Under the pieces are notes generated by a model. The model saw only the letters and a program-made list of their open reading frames with translations. It ran no database searches and was not told the origin of the DNA. DNA of 64,000 nt from Hyparrhenia diplandra (Eukaryota > Streptophyta > Magnoliopsida > Poales > Poaceae). Location of the stretch: assembly GCA_015847255.1 (NCBI GenBank), contig JADLZK010007807.1, positions 124,001-188,000 on the forward strand, given 5' to 3'. The number at the start of each line of letters is the position of its first letter. Within the stretch, counting starts at the first letter, position 1. The translations under genes were made by a program, and so were the position numbers. Of the stretch, positions 1 to 11,780 are shown piece after piece.

Positions 1-825
1 TTAAGTATTTAAATTATCTTGAGGTTACCATTCATTTGATATCTAACTTCAAGCTCTATGACTTACCTTAAGAGACATGCATATTTCAAATGATGCCTTA
101 TGATTAGACGACATAGTATCTATTATGTCAATTGTGTTCAAAAATAAACAAATGAAAATTGTGTTAGAAAATCAACAAAGGGAAAATATGTTATTTAGTA
201 TAACTAATATTTTATTAGTTAGATGTATTATACAATAATTAATACATATATGTTCTAATAAAATTCTAACCCGTCTTGAGAGCATGCGTTGAGAGACTAG
301 TTTAATTAATTCATTTTTACATCAGATGGTTGGAAAATGTTACGTTGGGAGGAATCACTTGTTCCTCCTGAGCACCGCAACAAATCTAGGAAATTGTATA
401 GGTCACTTTAGATTTGTGCTAAATTAAATATTTCTATCTTTGAACAATTATATAAAAAATACACCAACATCTAGATTGTCTAATTAGTTTATCGAATTAT
501 CCATGAAATATGTGCATTTATTTCAAGTTGTAGATGTTAATATAAAAACTTGGTTAAAATGAACTATGTTTGAACTACGACAGAGATAAAGTGACTATCT
601 TTTTAATGAAGCGAATAACACTTGGTGGCCTAACAATCCTAATGAACATTTGTTTTTGAAATATTTGCAACTAGATGTAGGGGTTCTATCAAATCAGTTA
701 TTCCAAATGTGCTCCGTCAACAGATTCTCTACTAGAATTAGAACTGCTGCATGATCAAACAGTTTTCAGAAAGTTTCCTAGTTCTTGAACTTTTTTTTTT
801 TTTTTTTTGGAAAAAGCTCATTCAG
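1..825. other. Unassigned AT-rich flank
   Basis: No recognisable gene. A short reading frame near 318-410 and another near 605-735 contain unusual tryptophan-rich peptides but match nothing I know and both are closed by stops. The stretch ends in an uninterrupted T tract (about 791-808) that looks like the polypyrimidine tract of the splice acceptor at 821-825. Confidence 0.4.
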
Positions 826-1017
826 GTATTTCGAAGATGGAGACACAGGTGGAAATCATCAGGCAATAATACACAACTACTAGCCCAACAACTAACTAAA
901 TGTATTGAAATAGCAGAAAGATGCCTGGAGATTGAACCAAGGAAAAGACCTTTGCTAGCAAATATAATTGACGATCTCGATAAAATTGGAAATACTGAAA
1001 TCTCTGCGGTTGGCCAG
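826..1017 (+). CDS. Protein kinase C-lobe exon (partial gene)
   Basis: This 64-codon exon encodes the end of a Ser/Thr protein kinase domain: a tryptophan-rich patch (WRHRW), the segment TKCIEIAERCLE, the subdomain XI arginine motif RKRP, and IIDDLDKIG. This is the usual C-terminal helix of cereal receptor-like cytoplasmic kinases, including those fused to MSP domains. It starts after a T-rich tract and TTCAG acceptor and ends with a consensus donor, CAG followed by GTAAAC; both boundaries are phase 0. Nothing of the N-lobe, catalytic loop or activation segment is visible upstream, so they lie left of the window or are lost. Reading on past the donor gives only 11 more codons. The most attractive partner exon is the MSP exon at 20950, also phase 0. 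Kinase identity is fairly sure; expression is unknown. Confidence 0.7.
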
Positions 1018-1262
1018 GTAAACTCAAATGCTCTATTCGCTGAGAAATGAGCAACCACTAATATCTACTCATTTGCACATAGTAGATGTATTGCATTTAG
1101 GAAAACAAAATCTAGGGTTTACCATTAAATTTTAAATGCAAATGTGTTGTAAGAATTCAGTAAAAATGTATACATTTTTCAATAACTAATTACATAATTT
1201 ATTGTGAGTAGTCTTAATATATTTTAAAGAAAATTGTTAGTGCCATCTATATGTCATTTGTT

Positions 1263-1300
1263 AAATAGATAAATGCCCGTGCGTCGCACTGGGGCCATAA
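1263..1300 (-). mobile_element. Degenerate Helitron-like 3' hairpin terminus
   Basis: The sequence GCCCGTGCGTCGCACTGGGG carries the inverted repeat GTGCG/CGCAC with a short loop, followed on the minus strand by CATTTATCTAT. Functional Helitron ends have a hairpin about 10 nt before CTRR and then a T; here the last base reads CTAT, so this would be a mutated CTAG end. Long T-rich segments to 2280 with repeated 'gtccgatcg' and 'ccggttgat' may be its body, but I found no 5' end. Confidence 0.3.
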
Positions 1301-1530
1301 GGTAGGTGTGGTGCTAAGATATTGCCTAACATTGTTGCTCGCACACAATTTTTTTATTTCAATACAATGATACGTATAGTTGTGTTTGGTTGATGTGCGC
1401 TTGTTGCACGATATATAGAACTAACCTCCAGCGATCGAATATAGCATGCAATTTAAATCACATGGTCTTGGGGAACCTTGGCTAAGTGCGGGGCAGCCCG
1501 TGGAGTCTTTTATGTTTCTGCGTTGATTAT

Positions 1531-1720
1531 GGCCCTGTTTGGTTAATTAGTCTAGGTATTTTTTTTTAATCCTATGACTTTTTAAAAAAGACTCAAGGAG
1601 GTACTTCTAGGGACTTTTAGCAAATAGTCTCAAAGAAATCCCACCCTATTTGATTTCCTAGGGACTAAAAGAGACTTTTTTAGTCCCAACAACAAAAAGC
1701 CCCTGGAACCAAACAGGGTC
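1531..1720. mobile_element. Tourist-like (PIF/Harbinger) MITE
   Basis: A 190-bp element with 14-bp terminal inverted repeats: GGCCCTGTTTGGTT at the left and AACCAAACAGGGTC at the right, one mismatch apart. The interior has the mirrored AGTCCC/GGGACT blocks common in grass Tourist elements and could fold into one long hairpin. The flanking trinucleotides are TAT and TAC, so the expected 3-bp TWA-like duplication is imperfect. It carries no coding sequence and would depend on a Harbinger transposase elsewhere. Confidence 0.7.
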
Positions 1721-2432
1721 TACAAAATCTATCATGTATGAGAATCTATTGTAATGTCTGGGAAAAGAGGTGTACTACTTAGAAAAAAACAACTACGTGT
1801 CTAATATCCTTGCCGGATCGAGTCATAGCTAGATTCGGAGATTTTGTTTTATTTTGCTGGCTTTTTTTTTTTGGTTGTGCCGGTTGATATTTCTTTCCAT
1901 CTATTCCTAAAGTGCTCTAGTTCATTTTTTTCCATCGAGAAAATCCGGATTTTGTTGTGGTGTTGATTGTTTTTGAGCCGGTTGATTTTCTTTCCATTTT
2001 TTCCCAATTTTTACGGTTGGCAGTCTTTTATTTTCCTTTTATGACGGAGAGGTCCGATTCTTTTTAGGTGTTTTCTTTTTACCCTTTTTTTTTTATTTTA
2101 TTTTTACGGAGAGAACGGACAGAGTCCGATCGGGATTTTTTTATTAACGGAGGGATCAGAGAGAGTCCGATCGATCGTTCTGCTGGATGTAGAAGATGTG
2201 GACGATTTCTCTACAAACTTATCAGGTGCAGAGATGTAACATTTTTCATGATTACTAAACTATAAAAATATATATTCTTCACCCATGCATGCATGTGTAT
2301 TTCGTCTATATGGTGTAACATAGTATGTGTGCTTACTTTGAGCTAGCCTTTTATATATATAAAAAAAAAAAAATGTGGAATGTAGCACTCCATTTTCAAA
2401 ATCTGCTTAAAGCCTAGCTCAGCACGTGAAAC

Positions 2433-3527
2433 CACTGCTACAAAAATCTTTTCCGAGGCATTTTGAAATAGATTTCGAAGGCAAGCAAAAATTCCAACCG
2501 CATCAGTAAATAACTCGGATTTGCTGAGGCTATTGTTTTTATTTACCGAGGCGGTCAAAAAAAATCACCTCGCAAAATTGATTTCTGAAGGTAGTTAAAA
2601 AAATAACTGCCTCTTAAAATCTATTAACCGAGGCAGGCCTAAGTGGCCTAAGTCGCCTGCCTCCAAAAATACACCCATTTTCATGGCCTGCCTCCAAAAA
2701 TACACCCATTTTTGGCGGCGGACTTCTTATTAGGCCTGCCTCGGTTAATATTCCCAAAGCCCAGCAAAAGTCCATCTCTGACCAATACTCGGTCAAAGTA
2801 TATAAGCGTCGAAACCCTAACCCATCCACTTAATCCTCAGTGCCCTCTCTCTCTCTGACCGCCGCGGGCAATCCTCGGCGCCGAACACTGCAACTCCGTG
2901 CGTGACTTCGCCAGTCACGTGACTTCTCCTCGGCGCCCCTCTCTCTCTCACCGGCTTCTCTCTCACTCTTCTCTCTCTCGTGGATGCGGATCTAGGGCCC
3001 CCCGGATGGCCTGGAGGCCACGACCCTGACGGCCAGGAGACCACGACCCCTGGCGCGCTCCAGTAGCAGGTAGAGGCGGCCCCATCTTCCGGTGTGCTCC
3101 AGTAGCAAGCAGCGGCGGGCGGCCCCTCCCTCACCCCGGATCCAGTGGATGGTGACCTCTACCTTATCCAGCTAGATCTAGTGGAGAGTGGGCAGATCCG
3201 TGATGAGACCGCCCTCCAATGGCGGATTGAGGGTCAGCCAGTCTGAACCTGGCAGCTAGGAGGCCAGGTCGGGTGGCAGGGAGGTGGATCCGGCTGTTGA
3301 GGTGGTGCTCCTCCTCTGGTGAGCAATGGTGGTGGTGGCTCGTGGATGGGCTCACTGGGCTTGTCCACGGGTTTTGATTTTTTTGTTATTTTATTCTATT
3401 AACCGAGGCAGGAATGCAACCGCCTCGAAAAATTTCCTATTTACTGTGACCTTTGGACCGAGGCGGCTGCGATAACCACCTCGGTTAATCAATTTTGCCC
3501 ACCTCGGTAAAGATTGCTGTAGTAGTG
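2433..3527. mobile_element. CACTA-1, non-autonomous En/Spm element
   Basis: The element begins CACTGCTACAAAAATC and ends GATTGCTGTAGTAGTG, the CACTA-type terminal inverted repeats (left CACTG variant). It is bracketed by a perfect 3-bp target duplication, AAC, at 2430-2432 and 3528-3530. Both subterminal regions repeat a CCGAGGC(GG) motif in both orientations, as expected for transposase-binding sites. The centre is GC-rich with no convincing protein; the open frames there are low-complexity. It must be mobilised in trans. A TATA box and telo-box sit just inside the left subterminal block. Confidence 0.93.
2799..2805 (+). promoter_or_regulatory. TATA box in CACTA-1
   Basis: TATATAA, followed 6 nt later by the telo-box AAACCCTAA (2812-2820) and then a CT-rich leader. 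This is a plausible core promoter, possibly inherited from the first exon of the autonomous parent. Confidence 0.45.
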
Positions 3528-3530
3528 AAC

Positions 3531-4147
3531 GGACCTGCATACACGTAGCACCTCTCATGCATTTTCATCCTCACTTCGTGTAAAAGGGTTAACTTAGAGC
3601 TACTACGTTTGGAATGATAAGGATTATAAGCTACTCCGTATAGCCTTCTAATACTTCCAAGGTGATACTAAACCCACCAGCCACAACCACATATGTGCCA
3701 CGGATGCCAACAACTCAACTACTACAAGTTTTGGGGGCTGGCATGTTACATTTACCTTCTCTTAAGGGCCAACGTTATGGGGTCGAGCTGGCAGACTAGA
3801 TGAGTCTGTATAGTCCTTTCTAGAATTAATTGTGCCATCTAGCTAATAAAAACGTGAAACTACATTGAACGGTACAGCCAAGACTATACCCCTCTATCTA
3901 TTTTGTAAGCACCTTACAAGACATCCTAAACAAGTTATGTCTAAGGTGCCGAGCGAGTGGGAAGTCACCGAAACAATTCTAGTTAGTAAAGTCACACAAA
4001 ACTAGGCAACAAGTTAACTAAGCTCACAAAGATCTCCTACTCATACTAGTGAGTAAAGCCCACAAAGCATAAGCAACACTAGCACTACACTAGAACTACT
4101 CAACTTGCAATGGTATACAAGCTAAACTAGAGAGCTACAAGAACTTA
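3531..4147. other. Anonymous sequence between CACTA-1 and Helitron
   Basis: AT-rich sequence with no open frame worth reporting. The part from about 3560 (CTTCGTGTAAAAGGGTTAAC) resembles the sequence near 36845-36880 (CTTCGCATAAAAACGATTAA) and the 'actaaaccc(a/g)cca' stretches following both. It is therefore probably a diverged dispersed repeat that was the original context here. Confidence 0.35.
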
Positions 4148-5422
4148 CTAGCAAAGTCCCCCGCGCAGCGCGGGGTAGAGTATGTTGATTAAAAACAGCA
4201 GAATAAACATGTATATAGGATGAAGTCAAGTTGTACAATGCTGTCCTAATATAATGACATACAAAGCTGTGCAATATGATGATGAAGCTGCATGTTCAGT
4301 TCATAGAGGCATATCCACATGTTGCAAACTTATCATGCGGCGTATATTGTGTTTCCTTTTACTTTGAAAATTTTAGTCATTTCACGGGAAAATAAAAGTT
4401 GGAGTACATATTTAAACTCTGAATTACATAGACGCCGCCTGACCCTTGGGGGCTGTAAGAGTGTCGTTCCTGAGTCGGAAGGTGACGCAGATGTAGGGAC
4501 TGGAGTCAGTTGTTCGCTGGCTCCGCATTCTGCAACCCAAAGTTGTGCATATGCCACCAAGCAGAGCTATGAGAAGGTACAAACTGACCTGGACGTCGTT
4601 GTTGTATCTGAGCGACTGAGCAGTTGTTCGTTTGCAGCCTCTGCCCGATGGGGTGTTCATGGGCGTACAAACCACAGGTGAGGAACAGGTACCTGCAACC
4701 AACTATATGGATACGAAATCAGGAAGGACAGTCTTGAGGCATTTAATCGAGCACCTGAAGAGCAGAGGCCACTGAGGGCATAGGAAGCAGCATAGGAGAA
4801 CTGTAAATCAATAGTTCTCGAGTAAAGATGGCGCCGGCTGTTGAGTCGACGCTGCGCAGGTGGGATTGCTCCGTGGGCCGGCAACGACACGGGATGAAAT
4901 TGCGGCGACGTGGGTGGCGAGCGGCGAGCAGGCCCTGACGGCGCGGCAGGCGAGCAGGAGGGCCGTGGCGTGCCTGTTGCCAGCGTGGAGGGAGACGGTG
5001 ACGCGTTAGGCGAGCAGGAGGGGAGTAGCTTGGCCTGGATAGGCGCGCGCCATCGATGCGCAGCGGGCTTACTACGGAGGGAGGCGGCCAGGCCACTGCG
5101 GTAGGTCGAGCACAGAGGAGCGTTGGAGTGGTGGGAGCGGAGGGGAAAGGAGGTGGGGAGGGGGTGGGGGGCAGAGGGCGCGAGGTCGCCGCCGGAGTGG
5201 GACTGGGGCGGGGTGGTCGCAGAACGGTGGGTGGCGACGCCGGCGATGGAGGGAAGGGTGCGGGTGTTGTATGTTACGGGCGGGGGTTAGATAGTTCTCG
5301 AGTGTTGTTGGGGAGTTCTGGAAGGCCTGATGCTGGACGTCGATTTCGCATCGGATGGACAGGATTAGGTGGCGACGTGGCTCTTTGAGGAAACAATAAA
5401 TGATATACAGGTTTAAGAGAGA
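4148..5422 (-). mobile_element. Non-autonomous Helitron
   Basis: On the minus strand the element starts TCTCTCTTAAACC directly after an A (5423). It ends with a perfect 8-bp stem hairpin, CCCCGCGC-N-GCGCGGGG (4159-4175), seven bases, then CTAG and a host T (4147). This matches every structural rule for plant Helitrons: 5' TC, 3' hairpin plus CTRR, insertion between A and T, no target duplication and no inverted repeats. There is no Rep/helicase gene. A GC-rich block at about 4830-5390 differs sharply from the AT-rich rest and looks like captured genic DNA, but I cannot identify its source. The 3' end is certain; the 5' end is the best fit but abuts a TA tract. Confidence 0.75.
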
Positions 5423-6029
5423 TATATATATATATATACGGCAGGCCTAAAATGCACCCGGGTGCATTCTATGTACAAAATGCACCCACCCTGTCCAGCG
5501 AGCACAAGCTCCCTCCATCACGGTCCGCACGGCCCCGCGCGCCTGGCTTCCTGCGCCTGCGAGTGACGTGCGCGAGTCCGCACCTCCGCACCCTGCTTGG
5601 TGCTGCTCACCGGTCTGCATGGACCTCACCCCACTGCCGTGGGATAATTTTTCTCTCCACGGACCCACTGACACATGCACTATTGACGCTGCCAGGCATG
5701 ATTAGAATTGGCAGGATGCTACGCATGGTGGAAAATTTATTTAATCCATGCTGCATGCAGCCATGCAATTAATGTAAAATTAGTTAGCCTAGAGTGATTA
5801 CCGAAACTAATTAAATTGTCAAAGAGAAGGTTGTGCTACTTTTTTTCAGGAAAAGTTTAGATGCTTGTAATTAATGTGAGCCATCTATCTGGTGAAATCT
5901 AACGGTGCTTGTAGCAGGTAGTACCATTTTGGTGGATCCGATTTTAGATCTGTTTGCACCAGATTGTTGAAAAAAATGTGCTTAACAAAATGAGATCCAA
6001 TATGACTATATTTGACGAACGTATTTTTC

Positions 6030-6790
6030 AAGTATGTAATTGCAACTTCACTGTACTATTGGTTGCCATCGTGACTACAAGACAATTGCAACTTGGCTGT
6101 AGCGTAGTTAGCGCTTGTTGTAACCACTTAGAACATAATTTTTACAACTAGTTGCAAGCCCAACTAGTTGCAACCTAGTTACATGCAACCATAGCCCTTG
6201 TTGCTACTACATGCAACTAGTTACAACCTAGTTGTAAGCCTAGTTAGTGAACAATGTGTATTTTATACACCCTATGTGTACTCTACCAATTGCAACTGCG
6301 AGACTAGACCAATCACAACTATAACACCATACTGATTGCAACTTGATGGAACTAGCTAATTCCAACAAATTAGATCTAGCGCAACTGGACCTGATGTAAT
6401 TGTAACCTGATGCGGCCCAATTACGTCTAGACTCAGGCCAGTTACAACTAGACAAGAACCAGTTACAGCCTGGTGTGATCCAATTATAACTAGAGTCGGA
6501 CCAGTTGCAACTAGGCAAGAACAGTGACAACCTAACGCGGTCCAATTAGAACCAACTGGACAAGAACCAGTTGCAACCTAACGCGATCCAATTGCAACTA
6601 CAGTCGAGCCACAGTTGCAACTGGGCAAGAACTAGTTGCAACCTGACGCGATCCAATTACAACCAGTTGTGTGTTGTGTTTGCAACATGAGATGTGTTCT
6701 GGTTGCAACTTGGAGTTGTACACTGATGTATTGAACAGGATGTGTGCGGGTTGCAACTTGGCGCTATACACGGGCGACAAGTAAGAAGCT
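6030..6790. repeat. TTGCAAC motif array, block 1
   Basis: Dozens of AGTTGCAAC / AATTGCAAC motifs. From about 6410 to 6665 they are organised into a 60-65 bp tandem unit with the order 'gaccagttgcaact..gcaagaaccagttgcaacct..cgcgatccaatt', about four diverged copies. No protein frame survives. Confidence 0.75.
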
Positions 6791-7034
6791 AACAAAAAAA
6801 GTTAGTTACCATTTGCAGTACGGTGCTTTTCCTGGTGATAAACTGTAGGTTTCATCTCTGTATAAAAAGTTATAAAGTTGACATCTTTAAAGCACATGGT
6901 TGTTTGTCACGCATCCTTGATTTTTCCATGAAAAAAATTTCCCAGGTTAATTAAAAACAACTCATCTACTGTACACCGTTTGCAACATTATGGCGGCGTA
7001 GTTGCAACATTTTTGGTGACACAATTGCAACATA

Positions 7035-8430
7035 AACTCACCTAACGCTATGAACCCTAAACTCGGCAAACGCCATGACACCTAAACTCAGCAACCCTAA
7101 ACTCGACAAACGCCACGAACCCTAAACTCGGCAAATACCTTTAAAAGTGTCTCCCAAAAATCTTGCCTGGAAGGGGGCATGCTTCAAAAGACACTCGGCC
7201 CGAAACCCTAAACTTAACAATTTTTGATAACTACTGAAAATCAACAAACCCTAATCTCAGCCAAAGCCAAGAACCCTAAACTCGGCAAACGCCTTGAACC
7301 CTAAACTCGGCAAATGCTATGAACCCTAAACTGGGCAAACACCATGAACCCTAAACTCAGTAAATGCCAACAACCCTAAACTGGGCAAACGCCATGAACC
7401 CTAAACTCGACAAACACAATGAACCCTAAACTCGGCAAACTCCATGAACCCTAAACTCGGCAAACGCCATGAACCCTAAACTCGGTAAACGCCATGAACC
7501 CTAAACTCAGCAAATGCTAAAAACCCTAAACTCAACAAAAGCCATGAACCCTAAACTCGGCAAACACCAAAAAACCTAGACTCGGCAAACGCCATGAACC
7601 CTAAACTCAGCAACCGCCATGAACCCTAAACTCGGCAGACACCATGAACCCTAAACTCGGCAGACGCTATAAACCCTAAACTCAACAAATGCTATAAACC
7701 CTAAACTCGGCAACCGCCATGAACCCTAAACCCGGCAAATGCCATGAACCCTAAACTCGACAACTGCCATCAACCCTGAACTCGACAAACACCATGAACC
7801 CTAAAATCAGCAAACGGCATAAACCCTAAACTCGGCAAACGACATAAACCCTAAACTCAACAAACTACATGAACCCTAAACTCAGCAAATGACATGAACC
7901 CTAAACTCAGCAAACGGTATGAACCATAATCCCAGCAAACTCCTCCAACCCTAAACTCGGCAAACGCCATAAACCCTAAACTCGGCAAACTACATGAACT
8001 CTAAAGACGACAAACTACATGAACCCTAAACTCGGCAAACGGCATGAACCCTAAACTCAACAAATGCCATGAACCCTAAACTCGGAAAACATCATGAACC
8101 CTAAACTCGACAAATGGCGTGAACCCTAAACTCAGCAAACGACATAAACCCTAAACTCAACAAACTACATGAACCCTAAACTCAGCAAACGGCGTGAACC
8201 CTAAACTCGGCAAACGTCATGAACCATAATCTCGGCAAACGCCATCAATGAACTCGGCAAACGTCATGAACCCTAAACTCGGCAAACTACATGAACCCTA
8301 AACTCACCAAACGGCATGAACCCTAAACTCGACAAATGTCATGAACCCTAATCCCAGCAAACGCCATCAATCCTAAACTCATCAAACACCATAAACCCTA
8401 AACTCGGCAAATACCATTAAAACTTTCTCC
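7035..8430. repeat. 25-bp telomere-motif tandem array
   Basis: About fifty head-to-tail copies of a 25-bp unit with core AACCCTAAACTCGGCAAA followed by a variable 'cgccatg' spacer. Each unit contains CCCTAAA, the plant telomere repeat heptamer in phase with a 25-bp, not 7-bp, period. Variation is concentrated in the spacer and in G/A changes at CTCGGC (CTCAGC, CTCGAC), compatible with deamination of methylated cytosine. No spacers of unique sequence occur and frames in both directions hit stops within the unit. A 130-bp non-unit segment (7135-7260) carries 'gtgtctcc...ggggcatgctt..aaaagacactcg', which recurs near 9815-9870. Confidence 0.9.
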
Positions 8431-8599
8431 AAGAAACCTCGCCTAGGAGGGGGGCAAGCATTTAAAACAAAACTTTCAAAATGGGACAAAAGGGAGGATA
8501 CATAAAAAAATAGTATCCTGCTAAGAGAGAACAACTATTGTACACCATTTGCAACATGGAGTATAACACAAAATGGGACAAAAGGGAGGATACATAAAA

Positions 8600-9610
8600 G
8601 GGAGAACAACTATTGTACACCATTTGCAACATGGAGTATAACACAATTGCAACCAGGGATGTAAGGCAATTGCAACCTGCTAAGAGAGCACATGCTTTTA
8701 AAAAGACCCATTGTCTCGTAGGGGGCATGCTTTTGAAAAGAAAATTGCGTACCAAAAATTGTCTGGTAGGAGGGCATGATTTACAAAAAAAAAAAAATTG
8801 CAACAAAACCCATTGCCTAATAGGGGGGCATGAATTTGAAAAGGACTGTTGCCCCCAAAACCCATTGCACAGTAGGGGGCATCTTTTTTAAAAAAAATAC
8901 CCCAAAAAATTGTCTGGTAGGGGGGGCATGATTTTCAAAAGACACTTGACCCAAAACCCATTGCCCGGTAGGGGGCATGCTTTTGAAAATAAGCTAATTG
9001 CACCCTAGTTGATAGCAAATTCTAATAGTTAATGAACACATTTGCAACACGCAGTGCTGGTAAAGTACTATTTTCAACAACGGAGTGTATCCAGTTGCAA
9101 CACAGCAAAGTGACACAACTGCAACCTGGGTAACAACATTTGCACCCCTGGAGTAGGCTAGTTGCAACACCGTAAGTGAGACAATTACAACCTGGTAAAC
9201 AGCCCTTTGCAACAATGTGATGACCCACAGTTGCAAAAACACACAGGGGCTGCTAAATTACCATTTGCAACAATGGAGTGTCTCCAATTGCAGCAACACA
9301 AAAGTAACACAAATTGCAACCTGGGTAACAACATTTGCAACATTGCCTGGAAGGGGGGCATGCTTAACAATATGGTCATAGCCATTTGCAACATGGTGAT
9401 GACCCACATTTACACAGCGGCTGGTAAATTACCATATGCAACAAAAGAGTGTCTCTAGTTGCAGCGCCGAAAGTCAAACGATTGCAACCTAGGTACCAAC
9501 CATTTGCAACAAGGGTGATAAACGCAGTTGTGACTACAACACTGGTAAAAACTCCATTTGCAACATTGGAGTGTCCAAAATTGCGACAACAGAAATAACA
9601 CGATTGCAAC
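8600..9610. repeat. TTGCAAC array block 2 with GGGGGCATG repeats
   Basis: Two interleaved repeat types. From 8680 to 8990 a unit of roughly 45-60 bp, 'cccattg(c)c..gtagggggcatgcttttgaaaa', occurs about seven times. From 8990 to 9610 the motif alternates ATTTGCAAC and AATTGCAAC spaced 30-40 bp, with 'ctgggtaacaac' and 'gtgtctcc' linkers. The region 8462-8660 contains a duplicated 'aaaatgggacaaaagggaggatacataaaa' sentence, also present at 10048-10075. Confidence 0.7.
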
Positions 9611-9990
9611 ATGAACCCTAAACTCGACAAATGCTATAAACCCTAAACCAATCAAACGCCATGAACCCTAAGCTTTGGCAACTTCCATGAACTCTAAACT
9701 CAGCAAACACCGTGAACCCTAAACTCAGCAAACACCGTGAACCCTAAACTCGGCAAACACCATGAACCCTAAACTCGGCAAACGTCATGAACCCTAAACT
9801 CGGCAAATGCCGGTAAAAGTGTCTCCGGAAACCTTAGGAGGGGGCATGCTTTTGAAAAGACACTCGCCCCAAAACCCTAAACTTAACAATTACTGATAAC
9901 TACTAAATATCAACAAATCCTAATCTCAGCAAATGCCATGAACCCTAAACTTGGCAAATGAAATGAACCCTAAACTCGACAAACGATATT
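9610..9990. repeat. Second block of the 25-bp telomere-motif array
   Basis: About a dozen more copies of the 25-bp unit, followed by the same 'taaaagtgtctccgg..ggggcatgctt' segment and 'acttaacaattactgataactac' seen at 7200-7235. The large array and this one were therefore produced by duplication of a higher-order unit. Confidence 0.8.
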
Positions 9991-11039
9991 ACAATTGTCG
10001 CCCGAAAACCTTTCCTGCGAGGGGGGCAAGCATTTGAAAAAACACTTTCAAAATGGGACAAAAGGGAGGATACCTCAATAAAACAATTGATAGGGAGAAC
10101 AATTGTATACCTCCACACTTATCGTATACTGTTTGCAACATGGCATATGACACAATTGCAACTTGGGATGTGATGCAATTGCAACTTGGTTAATTACCAT
10201 TTGCAATGGAAGTGTTTTTGATGGTGATCTTTTTTGAAACTTATAATTTATATAATTTATACAGATGTAACCTATAATTGCAACACATATTTGTTGTTTT
10301 TGTAAACAAAACAAAAAGAATGAGAATGCTGGCAACAAATTGTTGTTGTACACACATATTGTATACCATTTGCAACATGAAATATAACTCAATTGCAACC
10401 TCAGATGTGACGTAATTGCAACCTAGAATATTGGCTAGCAACTACCGGGGCGACGGGGTGGGGGCTATGCGAGAGGAATAGTGGTGGGGAGGAAAGTGGC
10501 GGAGCAGACGAATGGCGTGGCGGAATCGTGGCGGCGCACTAGGAGGAATCGTGGCGGCACACGGGACTGGAGGCGCCTTTCTTGGCGCACAGGGCTGCGA
10601 GAGCGACACATATGAATGTGTGGGTTGAGCTCCGATAAAAAAAAGATTTAATTAAACCAAATTGCAACAGGTGCCATGGGCCAGTTGCGACAAGAAGACT
10701 AAACCAATTGCTGTTATGTGTATCAGCACAAATGCCATGATATAAAAAAATGCCCGAACAAAATATCGACTAAACTGAAAGCTGATATATACTGAGAGAT
10801 ACTGTCGACTAATGACCATTACCGAACAATACTTGAATCAATAGAACTACCGAAACATACTAATAAAACATAATATTGATAGAAGATTACTTGAATCAAT
10901 ATTGATATATAGTCTGTCACTTGTCGTATTCATTTGTTCTTGAGAAAATTCAAAATACTGATTCAGCGATGCTTATAATTATTAAGCAATTCAGTGAACA
11001 CTGACATGCACTTTTTGTCTTTTTCAATCTATTAAATAA
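9991..11039. other. TTGCAAC-poor tail of the array element
   Basis: From 10120 to 10440 there are further ATTTGCAAC/AATTGCAAC pairs, then a short GC-rich segment (10440-10600) and an AT-rich stretch without genes (10620-11039). Confidence 0.5.
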
Positions 11040-11780
11040 TTGCTCACCATGCCTTTTCTGAATTTTCTCAAATGGCTTTCGTACAGACTAAAGCATCTAG
11101 TGGCGGACATCTGCACAGCCTTGGCAGCAGCATCGTAGCGGACATGTCGTTGCGTGGTGACTGTCATTGACTTTCGCGTACTGCTGCTTGCTAAGCACCT
11201 ACGACGGGTTGCCACCTCCTTCCCAATCGCTGGTCGGAGCTCCCGCACGGGGCTCCCGCTCGCCAGGGCAGAGCTCGTCGTACGCTGTGACCATGGGCAG
11301 GGGAAGGGGGGGATTCGATTTGTCGGGGCTGGCAGGGGAACTCGATTGTTCGGGTCAGGATAGGGCAACTCGACCTCATCGGAGGAAGCTTCCATGGCTC
11401 GCGATTTGTCGGCAGGGTAAGGTCGGGGATCCATTCGTGCCTACCCGCGGTGCCTCGCTCCCGCGAGCAGGCCCGCAATCACCTGCCGCCAGGCGAGCCT
11501 CGCGAGCAGCCGAGGGGCAGGTCCGCTGGGGCTCCTGTACAGTCGCCGGAGATGAGGAAGGGCCTCCCGTGGGCGCCGAAGCTCGGGACAAGGCCGCTCC
11601 CGCCGGAGCTGTGGGGACGGGGCGCCCGTGCGCTCGCCGGAGATGGGGACTGAGCGGCCGTGCGCTCACAGGAGGTGGCTGGGACAGAGGCGGCGGCGGA
11701 ACACATGAGATGGGGACGTGAGATGGGGGCGGCGCCTAACCAGGCGAGAGTGGTGCACAGTGCGTGCAAGATTAATTAAT
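11040..11780. other. GC-rich captured-looking block
   Basis: GC content rises abruptly and long overlapping frames appear on both strands, the longest about 184 codons plus and 136 codons minus. These have the Pro/Arg/Ser-rich composition produced by any GC-rich DNA and no motif I recognise. Captured first-exon or promoter DNA is possible; I assign no protein. Confidence 0.35.

Noticed and set aside
751..825. First 25 codons of the open frame containing the kinase exon
   Set aside because: They are encoded by a T tract and end in a TTCAG acceptor, so they are intron sequence.
3870..4147. Possible protein fragments in the gap before the Helitron
   Set aside because: All frames closed by stops within a few tens of codons and no motif seen.
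7035..8430. CRISPR-like regularly spaced repeats
   Set aside because: Units are contiguous 25-bp tandem copies with no unique spacers, in a plant genome with no cas-like genes.
7035..8430. Interstitial telomere sequence
   Set aside because: CCCTAAA occurs once per 25 bp and not as a pure heptamer run, so telomerase addition does not explain it.
11024..11769. Overlapping 95-184 codon frames
   Set aside because: Compositional frames in a GC-rich block; no recognisable motif or splice context.
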